A DNA stretch of 36,064 nt, taken from Pseudonocardiales bacterium (GTDB taxonomy: Bacteria > Actinomycetota > Actinomycetes > Mycobacteriales > Pseudonocardiaceae). A program made the translations under genes and the position numbers. The stretch is from NCBI GenBank assembly GCA_019243635.1, contig JAFAUB010000044.1:1-36064 (forward strand), written 5' to 3'. The notes under the pieces are model-generated. The model saw only the letters and a program-made list of their open reading frames with translations, did not search any database and was not told the DNA's origin. Shown here piece by piece: positions 1 through 7,566 of the stretch. The number at the start of each line of letters is the position of its first letter. The first letter of the stretch is position 1.

Positions 1-186
1 GTCGTCGGCCACCAACTCCCGCCACAAAATCGCGGCCTCCGTCAGCGCGACCAAGCACTCATCGACGCGGCGACTCTCGCCCCGATGCACGCGCCGGTAC
101 TCGGCCAGGCCGGCTCTGGTGAGCAGGATCACGGCGACATCGGCGGGCACCACGGTGACCAGGTGTTCCGGGGGCGGCAGGGTCAC
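1..186 (-). CDS. Partial unrecognised small protein, runs off left edge
   Basis: The minus strand is open without a stop from a GTG at 186 to base 1, 62 codons, and continues beyond the window. The product begins VTLPPPEHLVTVV and contains a hydrophobic patch (VAVILLTRAG) followed by a charged stretch (EYRRVHRGESRRVDE). I do not recognise a named family. The reading frame has a natural composition for a high-GC actinobacterial gene and the same direction as the primase/helicase operon upstream of it, so it is probably another gene of the same mobile element. The C-terminus is not visible. The start is a guess: GTG 186 is the first start codon before the conserved-looking part. Confidence 0.5.
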   Translation of the reverse strand, partial: MTLPPPEHLVTVVPADVAVILLTRAGLAEYRRVHRGESRRVDECLVALTEAAILWRELVADD

Positions 187-611
187 GGCTGCCCCGACCG
201 GTGCTCAGCGGGGCCCATGGTGCCGGTCACCACCGGCGAACCGGGGGCCGGCGCTTGCCGATCAGCTGATCAGATTGGCATTGCACCTCGGCCGGGTCCG
301 GTGGGTCCTGCTCGTTGATCTTCGGCATGCCGGCGGCCGGGTCTCTGAGTGGTCTCGGCCTCTCGTCGGTCACCGAGTTCTTGTCACTCACGGTGATACC
401 ACACGAATCAAGATCGTCCCAGACTGTTCGCGGCGGGGCTGGGAAGAAACCTGCAAACCGTCAAACCTGCGGCCGTCATGAGAATATGTGCCGGTTTCGT
501 TCGTTTCGTGAGGAAATCGAGGCGAGTCCGTGCAGGTATGCAGGTTTCGCAGGTTTTTTCGCTCCGCTAGGCAACGCGCCTCCGGGACGATCTTGCCAGC
601 GGGGTAGTCAC
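187..611. other. Non-coding stretch of the mobile element
   Basis: No convincing gene is seen here. The stretch lies between the 3' end of the primase/helicase gene and the start of the leftmost partial gene, so it should hold the promoter of the latter. It contains a 12-bp palindrome GATCAGCTGATC at 260-271 and, at 447-556, a set of short direct and inverted repeats listed separately. GC content drops around 400-560 compared with the flanks. Confidence 0.5.
447..556. repeat. Iteron-like short repeats, AAACCTGC and inverse GCAGGT(TT)
   Basis: AAACCTGC occurs at 447-454 and 463-470 (16-bp period). Its inverse GCAGGT, extended to GCAGGTTT in two copies, occurs at 532-537, 540-547 and 549-556 (8-9 bp period). 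The two groups face each other about 60 bp apart. Such clustered, oriented repeats next to a replication-type ATPase gene could be binding sites of the element's replication initiator or a regulator. A transcription terminator for the leftward operon is an alternative, since T-rich sequence follows on the plus strand. The role is inference. Confidence 0.4.
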
Positions 612-2348
612 TCAGTGTGAACCATCCTCGGGTCGTTGATAGGGTTGGATGCTCCAGCGGATCATCGCGCCGCGCTCTGTACCGGCGCGGCGCACGGTCA
701 GGTCACCGGCCCAGCGGCCTTCCCGGTTGGCCAGCCACCTGCCGAGACTGCGGCCGATCAGCTCGGGTCCGCGGTTGGCCCGGGCCGCTTTCTCGGCCAG
801 CTCGGTGGGCAGCGCGTCGAGCTGGAGCGGGCCTGGCACCTCGGTGCGGCACCCGTGCTCGTTGGCCTCGATGCGGGGCTGGAACTTCCCCAGCAGTTCC
901 TTGACGGTCCAGCTGGTCTCGCCGAACTCACCGTGGATCGCCACCAGGAACTCTTGCCACTCGTCGTCATCGTGGCCTACCGATTGCCGGGCCGAGTCGG
1001 TGTGGTCGAACACTCCGGGGTGACCAGCGGTAGTGAGGATCCCGGCCACAGCCTCGATCCAGGTCGCGTAGGAGTCGCTGCCCCGCCGCTGGGTGGGCCG
1101 ACCACGGCATACCCAGTGCCGGACCAACACGAGCAGGGCGTGTAGCAGCTCCCCGCGGTGGCTGGCCGCGTAGGCGCGGGGGTCGATGTCGAACCCGGTG
1201 CGCAGGTGCGGGTTCGGGCAGGCCGGGTCGATCGTGCACCACACGGTGCGGCGCACCAGGTCACCACCGACGGTGAGATTGTTCCCGGTGATCATCCACA
1301 GGCGGTCGTTACGGCAGCGCAGGTGCGAGGTGGACCCGAGCCGGCGGTCCTCCCACACATCGGAGGTCAGCAGCCCGGAGAGCACTGATGAGCGCAGCAC
1401 CCCGGACACGTTGTCCAGCTGCACCACGGGGCCGGTGGTGATGTCCAGAATGCTGGTAATCGACTTGCGCATCTCGGCCTCGTCGGAGGGCACCTCGGAG
1501 CGGAACACGCCACCGTGGAGGGTGCGGGGGATCGCGGCCAGCAGAGACTTCCCGGACCCGGGTTGCGGGGCGCCGATCGCGACCAGCTTGTAAGGCGGTG
1601 GGGTGATCTCCCGTAGCAGCGGGGTTAACAGCGCCCCGTGGAAATTCGCCTCATCATGCGCGGTAAGAAAATTGAAGTCCTTGACCAGCCAGCGCAGGCC
1701 CTTGAGCGCCTCGGCGACCTGCGTGTCAGTGGGTTCCACGGGGACGGGCTCGACGGCCAGACCCGGCGCGGGCAGGTACAGCAGCCGGGTGGCCGGGTCA
1801 TAACCGGGACTATCGAGAATGGTGCCATCCGCCTGCGGGATCGGGGTATGGGTGACACCCCGCAGCCGGCGTAAGTGGCCCATCTTGTCCGGATGGTCAA
1901 ACGCGGGCCGGGCGGCACCTGACGGGAACATCGCCGCGACCGGGAACGTGTTGCCGTCCTCGTCTTTAACGATCTTGTAGCACCAGTACGCCAGTTGCAC
2001 GTACGAGGCGATCCGGGAGATGCTCATGGGCCGCACCTGGGCCGGGCCGTCCTCGTCACGCTCAACGGTGGTCAGCTTCACGTACCCGTCATCGCCGATC
2101 CGGGGACAGAACACGACGTCATCGCCCCGGGCGAACATGCCAGCCATCCGGCCGGTACCGATCTCGGCGCGGAGCCACTCCACCATCTCGGCGGTGCTCT
2201 GGATACGCAGCGGAGGGCGACCAGCCACATCCGCAGGGTGGCCAGAAATGTCACCAGGGCTTCGCTCGTCCGCGCAGTCACCACGTCCGCAGTCGCCGCG
2301 GCATTCCATCCGGTGCACCGTGCCGTCGTCGCGTTCCCAGACATTCAC
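612..2348 (-). CDS. Primase/helicase-type ATPase of an integrative element
   Basis: A protein of 578 residues with a Walker A motif GAPQPGSGKS at about 259-268, an acidic Walker B-like stretch (VVQLDNVSG, about 308-316) and a sensor-like ITGNN at about 353. The sequence TGNN...GDLVRRTV is typical of the ATPase domain that follows the primase domain in actinobacterial phage and integrative-element replication proteins. No primase catalytic domain is visible, so this is the ATPase part only. The N-terminus has a cysteine cluster (CRGDCGRGDC, about 16-25) that could bind zinc. GTG 2348 is chosen because it overlaps the preceding stop as GTGA and has a GAGG seven bases upstream. ATG 2366 is an alternative. 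It is the last of four coupled leftward genes and probably serves replication or maintenance of the excised element. Confidence 0.7.
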   Translation of the reverse strand: MNVWERDDGTVHRMECRGDCGRGDCADERSPGDISGHPADVAGRPPLRIQSTAEMVEWLRAEIGTGRMAGMFARGDDVVFCPRIGDDGYVKLTTVERDEDGPAQVRPMSISRIASYVQLAYWCYKIVKDEDGNTFPVAAMFPSGAARPAFDHPDKMGHLRRLRGVTHTPIPQADGTILDSPGYDPATRLLYLPAPGLAVEPVPVEPTDTQVAEALKGLRWLVKDFNFLTAHDEANFHGALLTPLLREITPPPYKLVAIGAPQPGSGKSLLAAIPRTLHGGVFRSEVPSDEAEMRKSITSILDITTGPVVQLDNVSGVLRSSVLSGLLTSDVWEDRRLGSTSHLRCRNDRLWMITGNNLTVGGDLVRRTVWCTIDPACPNPHLRTGFDIDPRAYAASHRGELLHALLVLVRHWVCRGRPTQRRGSDSYATWIEAVAGILTTAGHPGVFDHTDSARQSVGHDDDEWQEFLVAIHGEFGETSWTVKELLGKFQPRIEANEHGCRTEVPGPLQLDALPTELAEKAARANRGPELIGRSLGRWLANREGRWAGDLTVRRAGTERGAMIRWSIQPYQRPEDGSH

Positions 2349-2773
2349 CGTTGGCCCTCGGCCCATTCCGCGTGCCGGCGGCGCAGGACCAACACAGCTT
2401 CGGTGACTGCCCGCGCGTCGGTGCCAACGATTTCGATTCGGCTGGCACCGCAGGTCATCGCCGCGATCGCGGTCCAGTTTGGGCCGTAGGCACCGAAGTC
2501 GTCCGGGAGACGGACTCTGATCGACGCTCCCTCGGGCACCGTTCCGTAGTAGACGTCGGAGAGGCCACACTCGATCACTCCGACCACCGCGGGGGCGGGT
2601 CGGAGGGGTGGGCGTCGGGCACCCGGTGTGTCGAGCAGCGCGTCCGGATCCAGGTCCTCGGGGGGCGGCCAGCCGCGGGGCTTGCGGGTCGCGGCGGTTT
2701 CGGTGAGTACCCGTTGGGTCAGCTCCGACAACACGGGCGGTGTCGGAGGCGTCGGCGGCGGTGTCGGGGTCAC
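2345..2773 (-). CDS. Unrecognised 142-residue element protein
   Basis: I do not recognise this family. The protein has a proline/threonine-rich start (TPTPPPTPPTPP), a middle part with many prolines, and a C-terminal half that looks folded (VVGVIECGLSD, then IRVRLPDDFGAYGPNWTAI and a final helix rich in arginine and alanine). GTG 2773 is preferred because it overlaps the upstream gene's TGA as GTGA. An in-frame ATG at 2839 would lengthen it but overlap the previous gene by 70 bases. Its 3' end overlaps the ATPase gene as GTGA, so the two products are probably made in fixed ratio and may act together. Confidence 0.6.
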   Translation of the reverse strand: MTPTPPPTPPTPPVLSELTQRVLTETAATRKPRGWPPPEDLDPDALLDTPGARRPPLRPAPAVVGVIECGLSDVYYGTVPEGASIRVRLPDDFGAYGPNWTAIAAMTCGASRIEIVGTDARAVTEAVLVLRRRHAEWAEGQR

Positions 2774-3036
2774 GATGACCACCGACCGTTGCCGCCATGG
2801 TTTTCCCGATGCGGATGAAGAAAGAGGCATTTCGGGCATGACGGCACGATGGTCGCGTCGATGGTGCGGCGTCCTGCCGGCGGAGCGTAGAACCCGCGGG
2901 CGACGACCTCGGCTTGCCCGCCCTGGGTGCTACGGTGCGCTTGGTCGGGCTGCTTGGTGGCGGTGCCGATCACGGTGGTGGTGGGGGCTTCGGGGTGGTA
3001 GCCGGGGCCTCCGCCCCGTTCTCTAGGGGGGTTCAC
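2770..3036 (-). CDS. Small protein with Cys-His cluster
   Basis: A protein of 88 residues, starting at GTG 3036, which overlaps the stop of the excisionase-like gene as GTGA. Most of it is basic and probably disordered, but the C-terminal part reads VPSCPKCLFLHPHR. This is a CxxC followed by two histidines, and could be a small zinc-binding site. Short proteins with such a C-terminal cluster are common in actinobacterial integrative elements. I infer a DNA-binding or accessory role. The GTGA overlaps on both sides are the strongest evidence that it is a real gene. Confidence 0.55.
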   Translation of the reverse strand: MNPPRERGGGPGYHPEAPTTTVIGTATKQPDQAHRSTQGGQAEVVARGFYAPPAGRRTIDATIVPSCPKCLFLHPHRENHGGNGRWSS

Positions 3037-3416
3037 GCCGCTCCGTTCCCCGGCTGTCCCGGCTGGGTTTCGGCAGCGGCCAGCTCACGGTCAGCGGCCA
3101 GCGTGGCGGCTTGAGGGTCCTTGGCCTCACGTCTCGCGGCGGCTGGCCTTCGGGCCGGGTTCCTGTGGTGGGGGTCCGGTCCGCCGCCATGTCGGGGGCG
3201 GTCTCGCGGGGCGGGTTCCTCTCCGACCTCAGTCCCGGAGCCGGTGATCCGTTTCTGTGCGGCGAGCCACCTCTCGACGTCGGCTCGGTCGTATACCACG
3301 GCCCGGCCCACCTTGAATGATCTTGGGCCCTCGCCGCGCCACCGCCAGTACCTCAGCGTCTCCGCGGGCCGCCGAATCAGCGCGGCAACCTCGGCGGTGG
3401 TCATCAGGTCAGCCAT
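3033..3416 (-). CDS. Excisionase-like helix-turn-helix protein
   Basis: A protein of 127 residues whose first 55 residues form a winged helix of the MerR/AlpA/excisionase class. It begins LMTTAEVAALIRRPAETLRYW, runs through SFKVGRAVVYDRADVERWLAAQ, and has the usual arginine and tryptophan positions. The remaining 70 residues are charged and low in complexity. Proteins of this kind direct excision of integrative elements or regulate their early genes. ATG 3416 has an AAGGAA about nine bases upstream. It is the first gene of the leftward GTGA-coupled operon and is divergent from the gene preceding the integrase, which suits an Xis or a regulator of both promoters. Confidence 0.8.
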   Translation of the reverse strand: MADLMTTAEVAALIRRPAETLRYWRWRGEGPRSFKVGRAVVYDRADVERWLAAQKRITGSGTEVGEEPAPRDRPRHGGGPDPHHRNPARRPAAARREAKDPQAATLAADRELAAAETQPGQPGNGAA

Positions 3417-3525
3417 CCCGCGTTCCTTCCGGTGGTTTCGCCCGGTCCGGCGGATTCCGGGTTGGGCACCGTTGACAGGATGACACCCCTACGGCACGCT
3501 GCACAGTGCCACGACGGCAGGTGTA
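3417..3525. promoter_or_regulatory. Divergent promoter/operator region of the element
   Basis: A 109-bp spacer between the leftward excisionase operon and the rightward integrase operon. It contains a consensus-like TTGACA at 3472-3477, with no good -10 at the usual distance. It also has an inverted repeat GGCAC/GTGCC at 3493-3497 and 3506-3510 with an 8-bp centre, and the string GGCACGCT recurs at 3528. The inverted repeat is a plausible operator for the HTH proteins encoded on either side; this is inference. Confidence 0.4.
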
Positions 3526-4152
3526 ATGGCACGCTTCCAGCTCGGCGAGAGAGGGGCAGAAGGTCCGATGATCTGGCAGGGGATCGTCAGCATTCACGGG
3601 CATGAGGGTGGGCGCTACGGCGCGCCGGTCATCCTGGGTCGAACCGTGGTGCCGCGGGTGGCGACGTTCGAGATGCGGGGGGTCGACGGGGCGCCGGACG
3701 CCACGGTGCGTTTCGAGGTGCGGGACGGCCGCCCGGAATGTATGGAGATCAGCGTCAAGGCGAACCCCAGCGGGCGCGGCATCCGCAGTGTGGACATGAC
3801 CTCTTTCAACATCGACAGCTTGATCGAAATCGTGTTCACGGAACTCGGTGCGGAGATCAAGCCGAACCCGCACAACCCAGCCGAGTCGATCGCCCTCTGG
3901 CGACCAGCGGAGGAGTCCGCTCGAGCCCGCTGGGCGCGGCGCAACGACGTGCATATCGCCCGAGCGAACCGCGGGCCGACGAAAGAGGAGCTGGAGCGGG
4001 TGGCTTCCATCTACCGCGACCACCACGGCGGCGCCCCGCTACAAGCCGTGGCGAAGCTGCTGTCGATCAGTCGGCGCACGGCGGCGCGGCGCGTCGCACA
4101 AGCCCGAGAAGCCGGCCTGCTGACGCCTTCCGAGACCGGGACGAGTGCGTGA
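3526..4152 (+). CDS. HTH-containing protein preceding the integrase
   Basis: A protein of 208 residues. The N-terminal 130 residues form a beta-rich domain that I cannot assign (WQGIVSIHGHEGGRYGAPV ... GVDGAPDATVRFEVRDG). The C-terminal 60 residues are a helix-turn-helix of a type common in actinobacterial elements (EELERVASIYRDH, then AVAKLLSISRRTAARRVAQARE), followed by the usual EAGLL ending. The start could be ATG 3526 or ATG 3568 (MIWQG). Its TGA at 4150-4152 overlaps the integrase ATG by one base, so the two are coupled. A role in controlling or directing integration is inferred from this position. Confidence 0.65.
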   Translation: MARFQLGERGAEGPMIWQGIVSIHGHEGGRYGAPVILGRTVVPRVATFEMRGVDGAPDATVRFEVRDGRPECMEISVKANPSGRGIRSVDMTSFNIDSLIEIVFTELGAEIKPNPHNPAESIALWRPAEESARARWARRNDVHIARANRGPTKEELERVASIYRDHHGGAPLQAVAKLLSISRRTAARRVAQAREAGLLTPSETGTSA

Positions 4153-5317
4153 TGGCCAGCATCCAGAAACGCGGTAACCGCTGGTTCGCCCGCTACCGCG
4201 ACGACACCGGCCGCGAACACGGCCAGCGCTTCGACCGGAAGGGCGACGCGCAGCGCTGGCTCGACGAGCAGACCGCGGCGATGATCACCGGCCAGTACTG
4301 CGACCCCAAGGCGGGGCGCGTGACCTTCCGCCCCTACGCCGAACAGTGGCGGATCACCATGGTCCATGGTCCGAGCACCCGGAATTTGGTGGAGCGGACC
4401 CTGCGGCGGCACGTCTACCCCGCGCTCGGTGGCCTTCCGATGGGCAGCATCCGCACTACCACCGTGCAGGTGTTGGTCACCGAGCTGTCCGGGCGGCTCG
4501 CGGCGTCGACGCTCAAACTGGCCTACGGCTACATGGTCGCGGTGTTCCGGGCTGCGGTGCGTGACAAGGTGCTCGCCACCTCGCCGTGCGAGGCGTGCGA
4601 CTGCCGCCACCGCGCCGCAAGCAGGTCGAGATCCCACCGCTTGAGGTGCTCAACGTCCCAGCCGCGAACCTGCCGCCGCGCTTCCGGGTGGTGCCCGCGC
4701 TCGTCGCTGGCTCCGGGCTGCGCCAGGGTGAACTCTTCGGGCTGGAGGTCGGCCAGGTCGACTTCCTGCGCGGCCGGGCGGTCGATGTCGCGCGGCAACT
4801 CGTCACGCTATCGCCGAACCCCCCCTACCTCGGCCCGGTCAAGACCGCAGAGTCGGCGCGGGTGGTGCCCCTGGCGCAGGTGACACTCGACGCGGTAGCC
4901 GCGCACCTCGCGGCATTCCCCGCTACCGAGATCACGATCGAGGACCGGACCGACCCGCGCACGCTGGTCACCCGGGTCGCTCGGCTGCTGTTCACGATGC
5001 CCGACGGGCAGCCGGTGACCCGGCACCGGTGGTCGGCGGTGTGGATGCCAGCGGCCAGGGCGGTGGGACTGGCGCCGCAGACCGGGTTGCACACGCTGCG
5101 ACACCTCTACGCTTCGTTGTTGATCCGGCACTGCGAGTCCGTCAAGACCGTGCAAAAGCGGCTGGGGCACTCATCGGCCGCGATCACCCTGGACACCTAC
5201 GCGCATCTGTGGCCGGACGCCGACGACCGGACCCGGGAAGCGATCGAGCAGGCGTTCACGGCGGCGGAGATCGACGGTGCCGCGGACACGGTGCGGACAA
5301 AGAGAAGATCTTCATGA
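4152..5317 (+). pseudogene. Tyrosine integrase broken by a one-base deletion
   Basis: Site-specific recombinase of the phage-integrase family, which would insert the element at its attachment site. The first part (ATG 4152, MASIQKRGNRW) holds the N-terminal arm-binding and core-binding domains. The second part, in a frame shifted by one, holds the catalytic domain: GSGLRQGELFGL with the first catalytic Arg, HTLRHLYAS with the H-x-x-R pair, and LGHSSAAITLDTY with the nucleophilic Tyr. The break is at 4590-4594. Restoring one G in GAGGCG would give Cys-Glu-Gly-Val-Arg-Leu-Pro and one open frame of about 388 residues. There is no slippery heptamer, so a programmed shift is unlikely. The element may be locked in place, or the base may be a sequencing error. 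Confidence 0.85.
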
Positions 5318-5779
5318 TGTCCATGCGGCTCAGAGTAGGTGCGCATGTACCCAGCGGCGCTACATCGGCAAGCGCGGGCTGTACGGCGGCACGCGCTCTG
5401 GCCGGCATTGACAGTGTCATCGTGGTAGGACGTCGGTGAGCGGATCCCGCTGGGAGCGGCATGACACACCACATCCGATGGCCGACGCCGCCGCCGGGGC
5501 CCACGCGCTGGTCGCGTCGGCCCCGGTGGCAAGGCAGGCCTTGCGCTGGTGCTCGTGGGAGGCGGGTACCGCGACAGCCGTAACCACCGGCGCGCAGCCG
5601 CGCCGCACTCACCCGGACGCGACTCTGGTGATCGGTCACGTGCCCACCGGGCAGCCCTCGCAGGCGAACACCGCGAGCCGGTCTCCGACCGGCCGACCGC
5701 TTGCAATCACCTGGATTCGTGCGGCACGCTCGCCGATGAAGAAGTATGTCCGTCGGTCTGGCTGGAGCGAGGGAGTGCC
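5318..5779. other. Gene-poor stretch after the integrase
   Basis: No intact gene is convincing. Integrase-mediated attachment sites usually lie just outside the integrase gene, but no tRNA end or clear core site was found. In the plus frame from about 5500 to 5560 the translation APVARQALRWCSWEAG resembles the first helix of universal stress proteins (typically GSPxARxALRWA). It is out of any complete context, so a degraded remnant of such a gene is possible but weakly supported. Confidence 0.3.
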
Positions 5780-5974
5780 ATGCGCGCGACCGTTGGTGAC
5801 CGGGTCCACATCAAGGGCCGCAACGTCGGCATGCAGGAACACGTCGGTGAAGTCCTGGAGGTGCGCGGTCCGGAAGGAGAGCCGCCGTACCTGGTGCGGT
5901 TCGTGGATGGACACGAGTCGCTCGTGTACCCAGGACCCGACTGCATTGTCGAACAACGGCGTCCCATAGACTGA
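5780..5974 (+). CDS. DUF1918 domain protein
   Basis: A protein of 64 residues matching the compact DUF1918 family of actinobacteria. It starts MRATVGDRVHIKG, followed by a beta-barrel-like pattern with GEVLEVRGPEGEPPYLVRF, DGHESLVYPGPDC and an IVEQ end. The full length fits the family. ATG 5780 has a GAGGGAG close upstream. The family is small, SH3-like and of unknown function, and members often sit near stress-response genes in actinobacteria. Larger frames extending upstream through 5436 or 5549 are not conserved in character and were not used. Confidence 0.85.
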   Translation: MRATVGDRVHIKGRNVGMQEHVGEVLEVRGPEGEPPYLVRFVDGHESLVYPGPDCIVEQRRPID

Positions 5975-6515
5975 CATTCACCATCCACCGCACGCGCGAG
6001 ATCCTCAACAGCCAGCATCCACGACCACCGGTCTCATGGATGCTTGTGCACCTTTCAGGATCTGCGTGCACGGTCTTATGGATGCTTGCGCACGGCGCCT
6101 GAGACAGCAACAGGACGCCATGCGCAAACCCGGCGCTTCAGTCCGGCGCGGCACGGCCACCGTGCCGAACGCGGAGCGGTGCTTCCTTGAACGGGCGGTG
6201 AACGGCGCGAGCTGGTCGGTCCGGAGTCGCCGTTTCGCCCGACGGGGTGGTCGCGCGGCTTTACGCGACGGTGGGCGCTCTCGATGATCTCGCGGCCGAG
6301 CGGGACGCGGGCGCGGCGGCGCGCTGCGACATCGTTGTCGGCATCTCGGTTGGCATCTCGCGCGATGGGCGCAGGATCGGGCTACGGCTCGCGCCCAGGC
6401 GCGCCGATCGGGCGCCCCAGCGCTACGCCGGAGGAGTGAGGGGGCTGGGCTTGTGCCCGGGAGCCTGTATCCTTCCACCGTTCCACTACCCTGAGGAGAC
6501 CTCTGGTGACGCACG
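5975..6515. other. Gene-poor stretch with short repeats
   Basis: No gene can be supported. The stretch contains the repeats at 6014-6093 described separately. A plus-strand frame from 6247 (VARLYATVGALDDLAAERDAG...) has a plausible composition but no start signal and no recognisable relative, so it is not called. The 3' end carries a GAGGAG at 6493-6498 that belongs to the next gene or to a short leader frame. Confidence 0.4.
6014..6093. repeat. Imperfect 22-bp direct repeat plus inverted copy of its core
   Basis: Two 22-bp copies at 6030-6051 and 6072-6093 differ at two positions and share the core ATGGATGCTTG. An inverted copy of the core, AGCATCCA, lies at 6014-6021 and pairs with TGGATGCT at 6037-6044 (15-bp loop). 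The period of the direct copies is 42 bp, four helical turns, which would suit cooperative protein binding. No function is known. Confidence 0.55.
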
Positions 6516-7256
6516 ATGACCGCGCGGCGTCGTAGGAAGTCGGGCTCTGGGCCCGCTGCCACTGCCCTGATCGCCTGGGTCGGCGGTGAGCAGGTGACCG
6601 CCCGCGAGTCCGCCGGCGCAGCGGTCTCCGTGATCGACACCAGGTCTTTCGGCCGGGTCCCCGGTGGCCGCGCGATCCTCCTCGGGCGGGCCTGCGGCCT
6701 GGCGGCGGGAACCCTGCTGGCCTGTGGGTCCGTGCTGGCCGGTGCCATGCACGTCGGTGACGGCTCATCCGCTGGGGAGAGTGCACCCCTGCTCAACTCC
6801 ACGCCTCCGACGCCGGGCGCCGCCGCCGGCGCTCCCGACGAACTTCGCGACAACGTGCTCGCCGGGCGCACGTCCGCCGCTCCGGAGATGGTCAGCGTCC
6901 AGGCGGTCACCGAGACGCGCCCGGCACCTCAACCGCGGCTTGGGCGGGTGCGCCGGAACAACCCGGTGTCCGTGGACGTGCCCGCTGAACCCAGCGGGAG
7001 CTCAGGTACCGCGCGCCAACCGTGGGGCTCACCTCCGCCGTCGACCGGTCCCGCTCCGATTGGCCCGATCGCACCGGTCAACCCGGTGCTGGGTCCCGCC
7101 GCGAAGGGGATAGGGCGGGTCGCTCCACTGGGTAGGGTGCTGGCCCCGACCAACCCGCGTAAGGAGCGTAAGGAGCACGCCAGAAGCCCACGTGATGAGC
7201 GGGTCAGCCCATACCCGGCGATGGCGATGCTCACCTCGTTGCTGCCGACAGGCTGA
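6516..7256 (+). CDS. Unrecognised single-pass membrane protein
   Basis: A protein of 246 residues that I cannot place in a named family. It has a basic start (MTARRRRKSGS), a short ordered region (ALIAWVGGEQVTARESAGAAVSVIDTRSF) and one hydrophobic segment at about 53-77 (AILLGRACGLAAGTLLACG ...). A long Pro/Ala/Ser-rich tail follows, presumably outside the membrane. The Shine-Dalgarno GAGGAG at 6493-6498 is 17 bases from this ATG but only 7 from a GTG at 6506. The GTG opens a nine-codon frame ending in TAG that overlaps the gene start. Either the short frame is a leader coupled to this gene, or an indel has altered the start. Confidence 0.55.
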   Translation: MTARRRRKSGSGPAATALIAWVGGEQVTARESAGAAVSVIDTRSFGRVPGGRAILLGRACGLAAGTLLACGSVLAGAMHVGDGSSAGESAPLLNSTPPTPGAAAGAPDELRDNVLAGRTSAAPEMVSVQAVTETRPAPQPRLGRVRRNNPVSVDVPAEPSGSSGTARQPWGSPPPSTGPAPIGPIAPVNPVLGPAAKGIGRVAPLGRVLAPTNPRKERKEHARSPRDERVSPYPAMAMLTSLLPTG

Positions 7257-7566
7257 CCCGGCACCTGTGTGAGCCTGGGCGCAGCACGAGCGCACCAGTG
7301 GTGGTGATCACTGGTGGTGATCACTGGTGGTGATCACTGTGGGGGCCGTCACAGAGCAGGCCTCATCCCTCGATGGCTCTGGACAGCCCATCGATAGTAT
7401 CGACAACCGAACCGCCGTCGCTGTACCGCCGAGGAGCTCTCGTGGCCGCGTCGTTCCCGCCCGCCCAGCCCGCCCCCCGGGTGATGGTGCGGGCCGGGAT
7501 GACCGCCGCTGGGCGGGCCGAGGTACCTCCCTCTCGCGGCGGCGTCGTCGTGACCGCGGTGGCGGC
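7257..7566. other. Promoter-bearing spacer upstream of the HIT gene
   Basis: No gene is called here although the HIT frame is open upstream to 7327. The upstream extension (STTEPP-like, then arginine-rich sequence) does not resemble the family and has no ribosome-binding site. The spacer holds the triple 13-bp repeat at 7299-7337 and presumably the promoter for the HIT-pgsA-pimA cluster. Confidence 0.45.
7299..7337. repeat. Three tandem 13-bp repeats, each with palindrome GTGATCAC
   Basis: TGGTGGTGATCAC occurs three times head to tail with no mismatch (7299-7311, 7312-7324, 7325-7337). Each unit ends in the perfect 8-bp palindrome GTGATCAC. Upstream, CACCA at 7294-7298 mirrors the TGGTG start of the first unit. 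The array lies about 230 bp upstream of the HIT gene start and 43 bp after the preceding gene. It could be an operator array for a dimeric regulator, but the 13-bp spacing puts successive sites on different helix faces. Confidence 0.7.

Noticed and set aside
612..2798. Long 728-codon reading of the ATPase gene starting at 2798
   Set aside because: The first 150 codons overlap the 142-residue gene in another frame, are arginine/proline-rich with no domain, and the GTGA start at 2348 has a ribosome-binding site.
3409..4026. Leftward 205-codon frame opposite the HTH gene
   Set aside because: It is an antisense shadow of the 3526-4152 gene, rich in Arg/His/Pro, and lacks any family pattern.
4580..4600. 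Programmed -1 frameshift in the integrase
   Set aside because: No X-XXY-YYZ slippery heptamer or following stem-loop is visible, and integrases of this type are not known to need a shift. A missing base explains it fully.
6005..6910. Leftward 301-codon frame
   Set aside because: It is antisense to the 6516 gene for its second half, with arginine/serine-rich low-complexity content and no start signal.
7327..7566. N-terminal extension of the HIT protein
   Set aside because: The extra 80 residues are unconserved and low in complexity, and lack a start signal.
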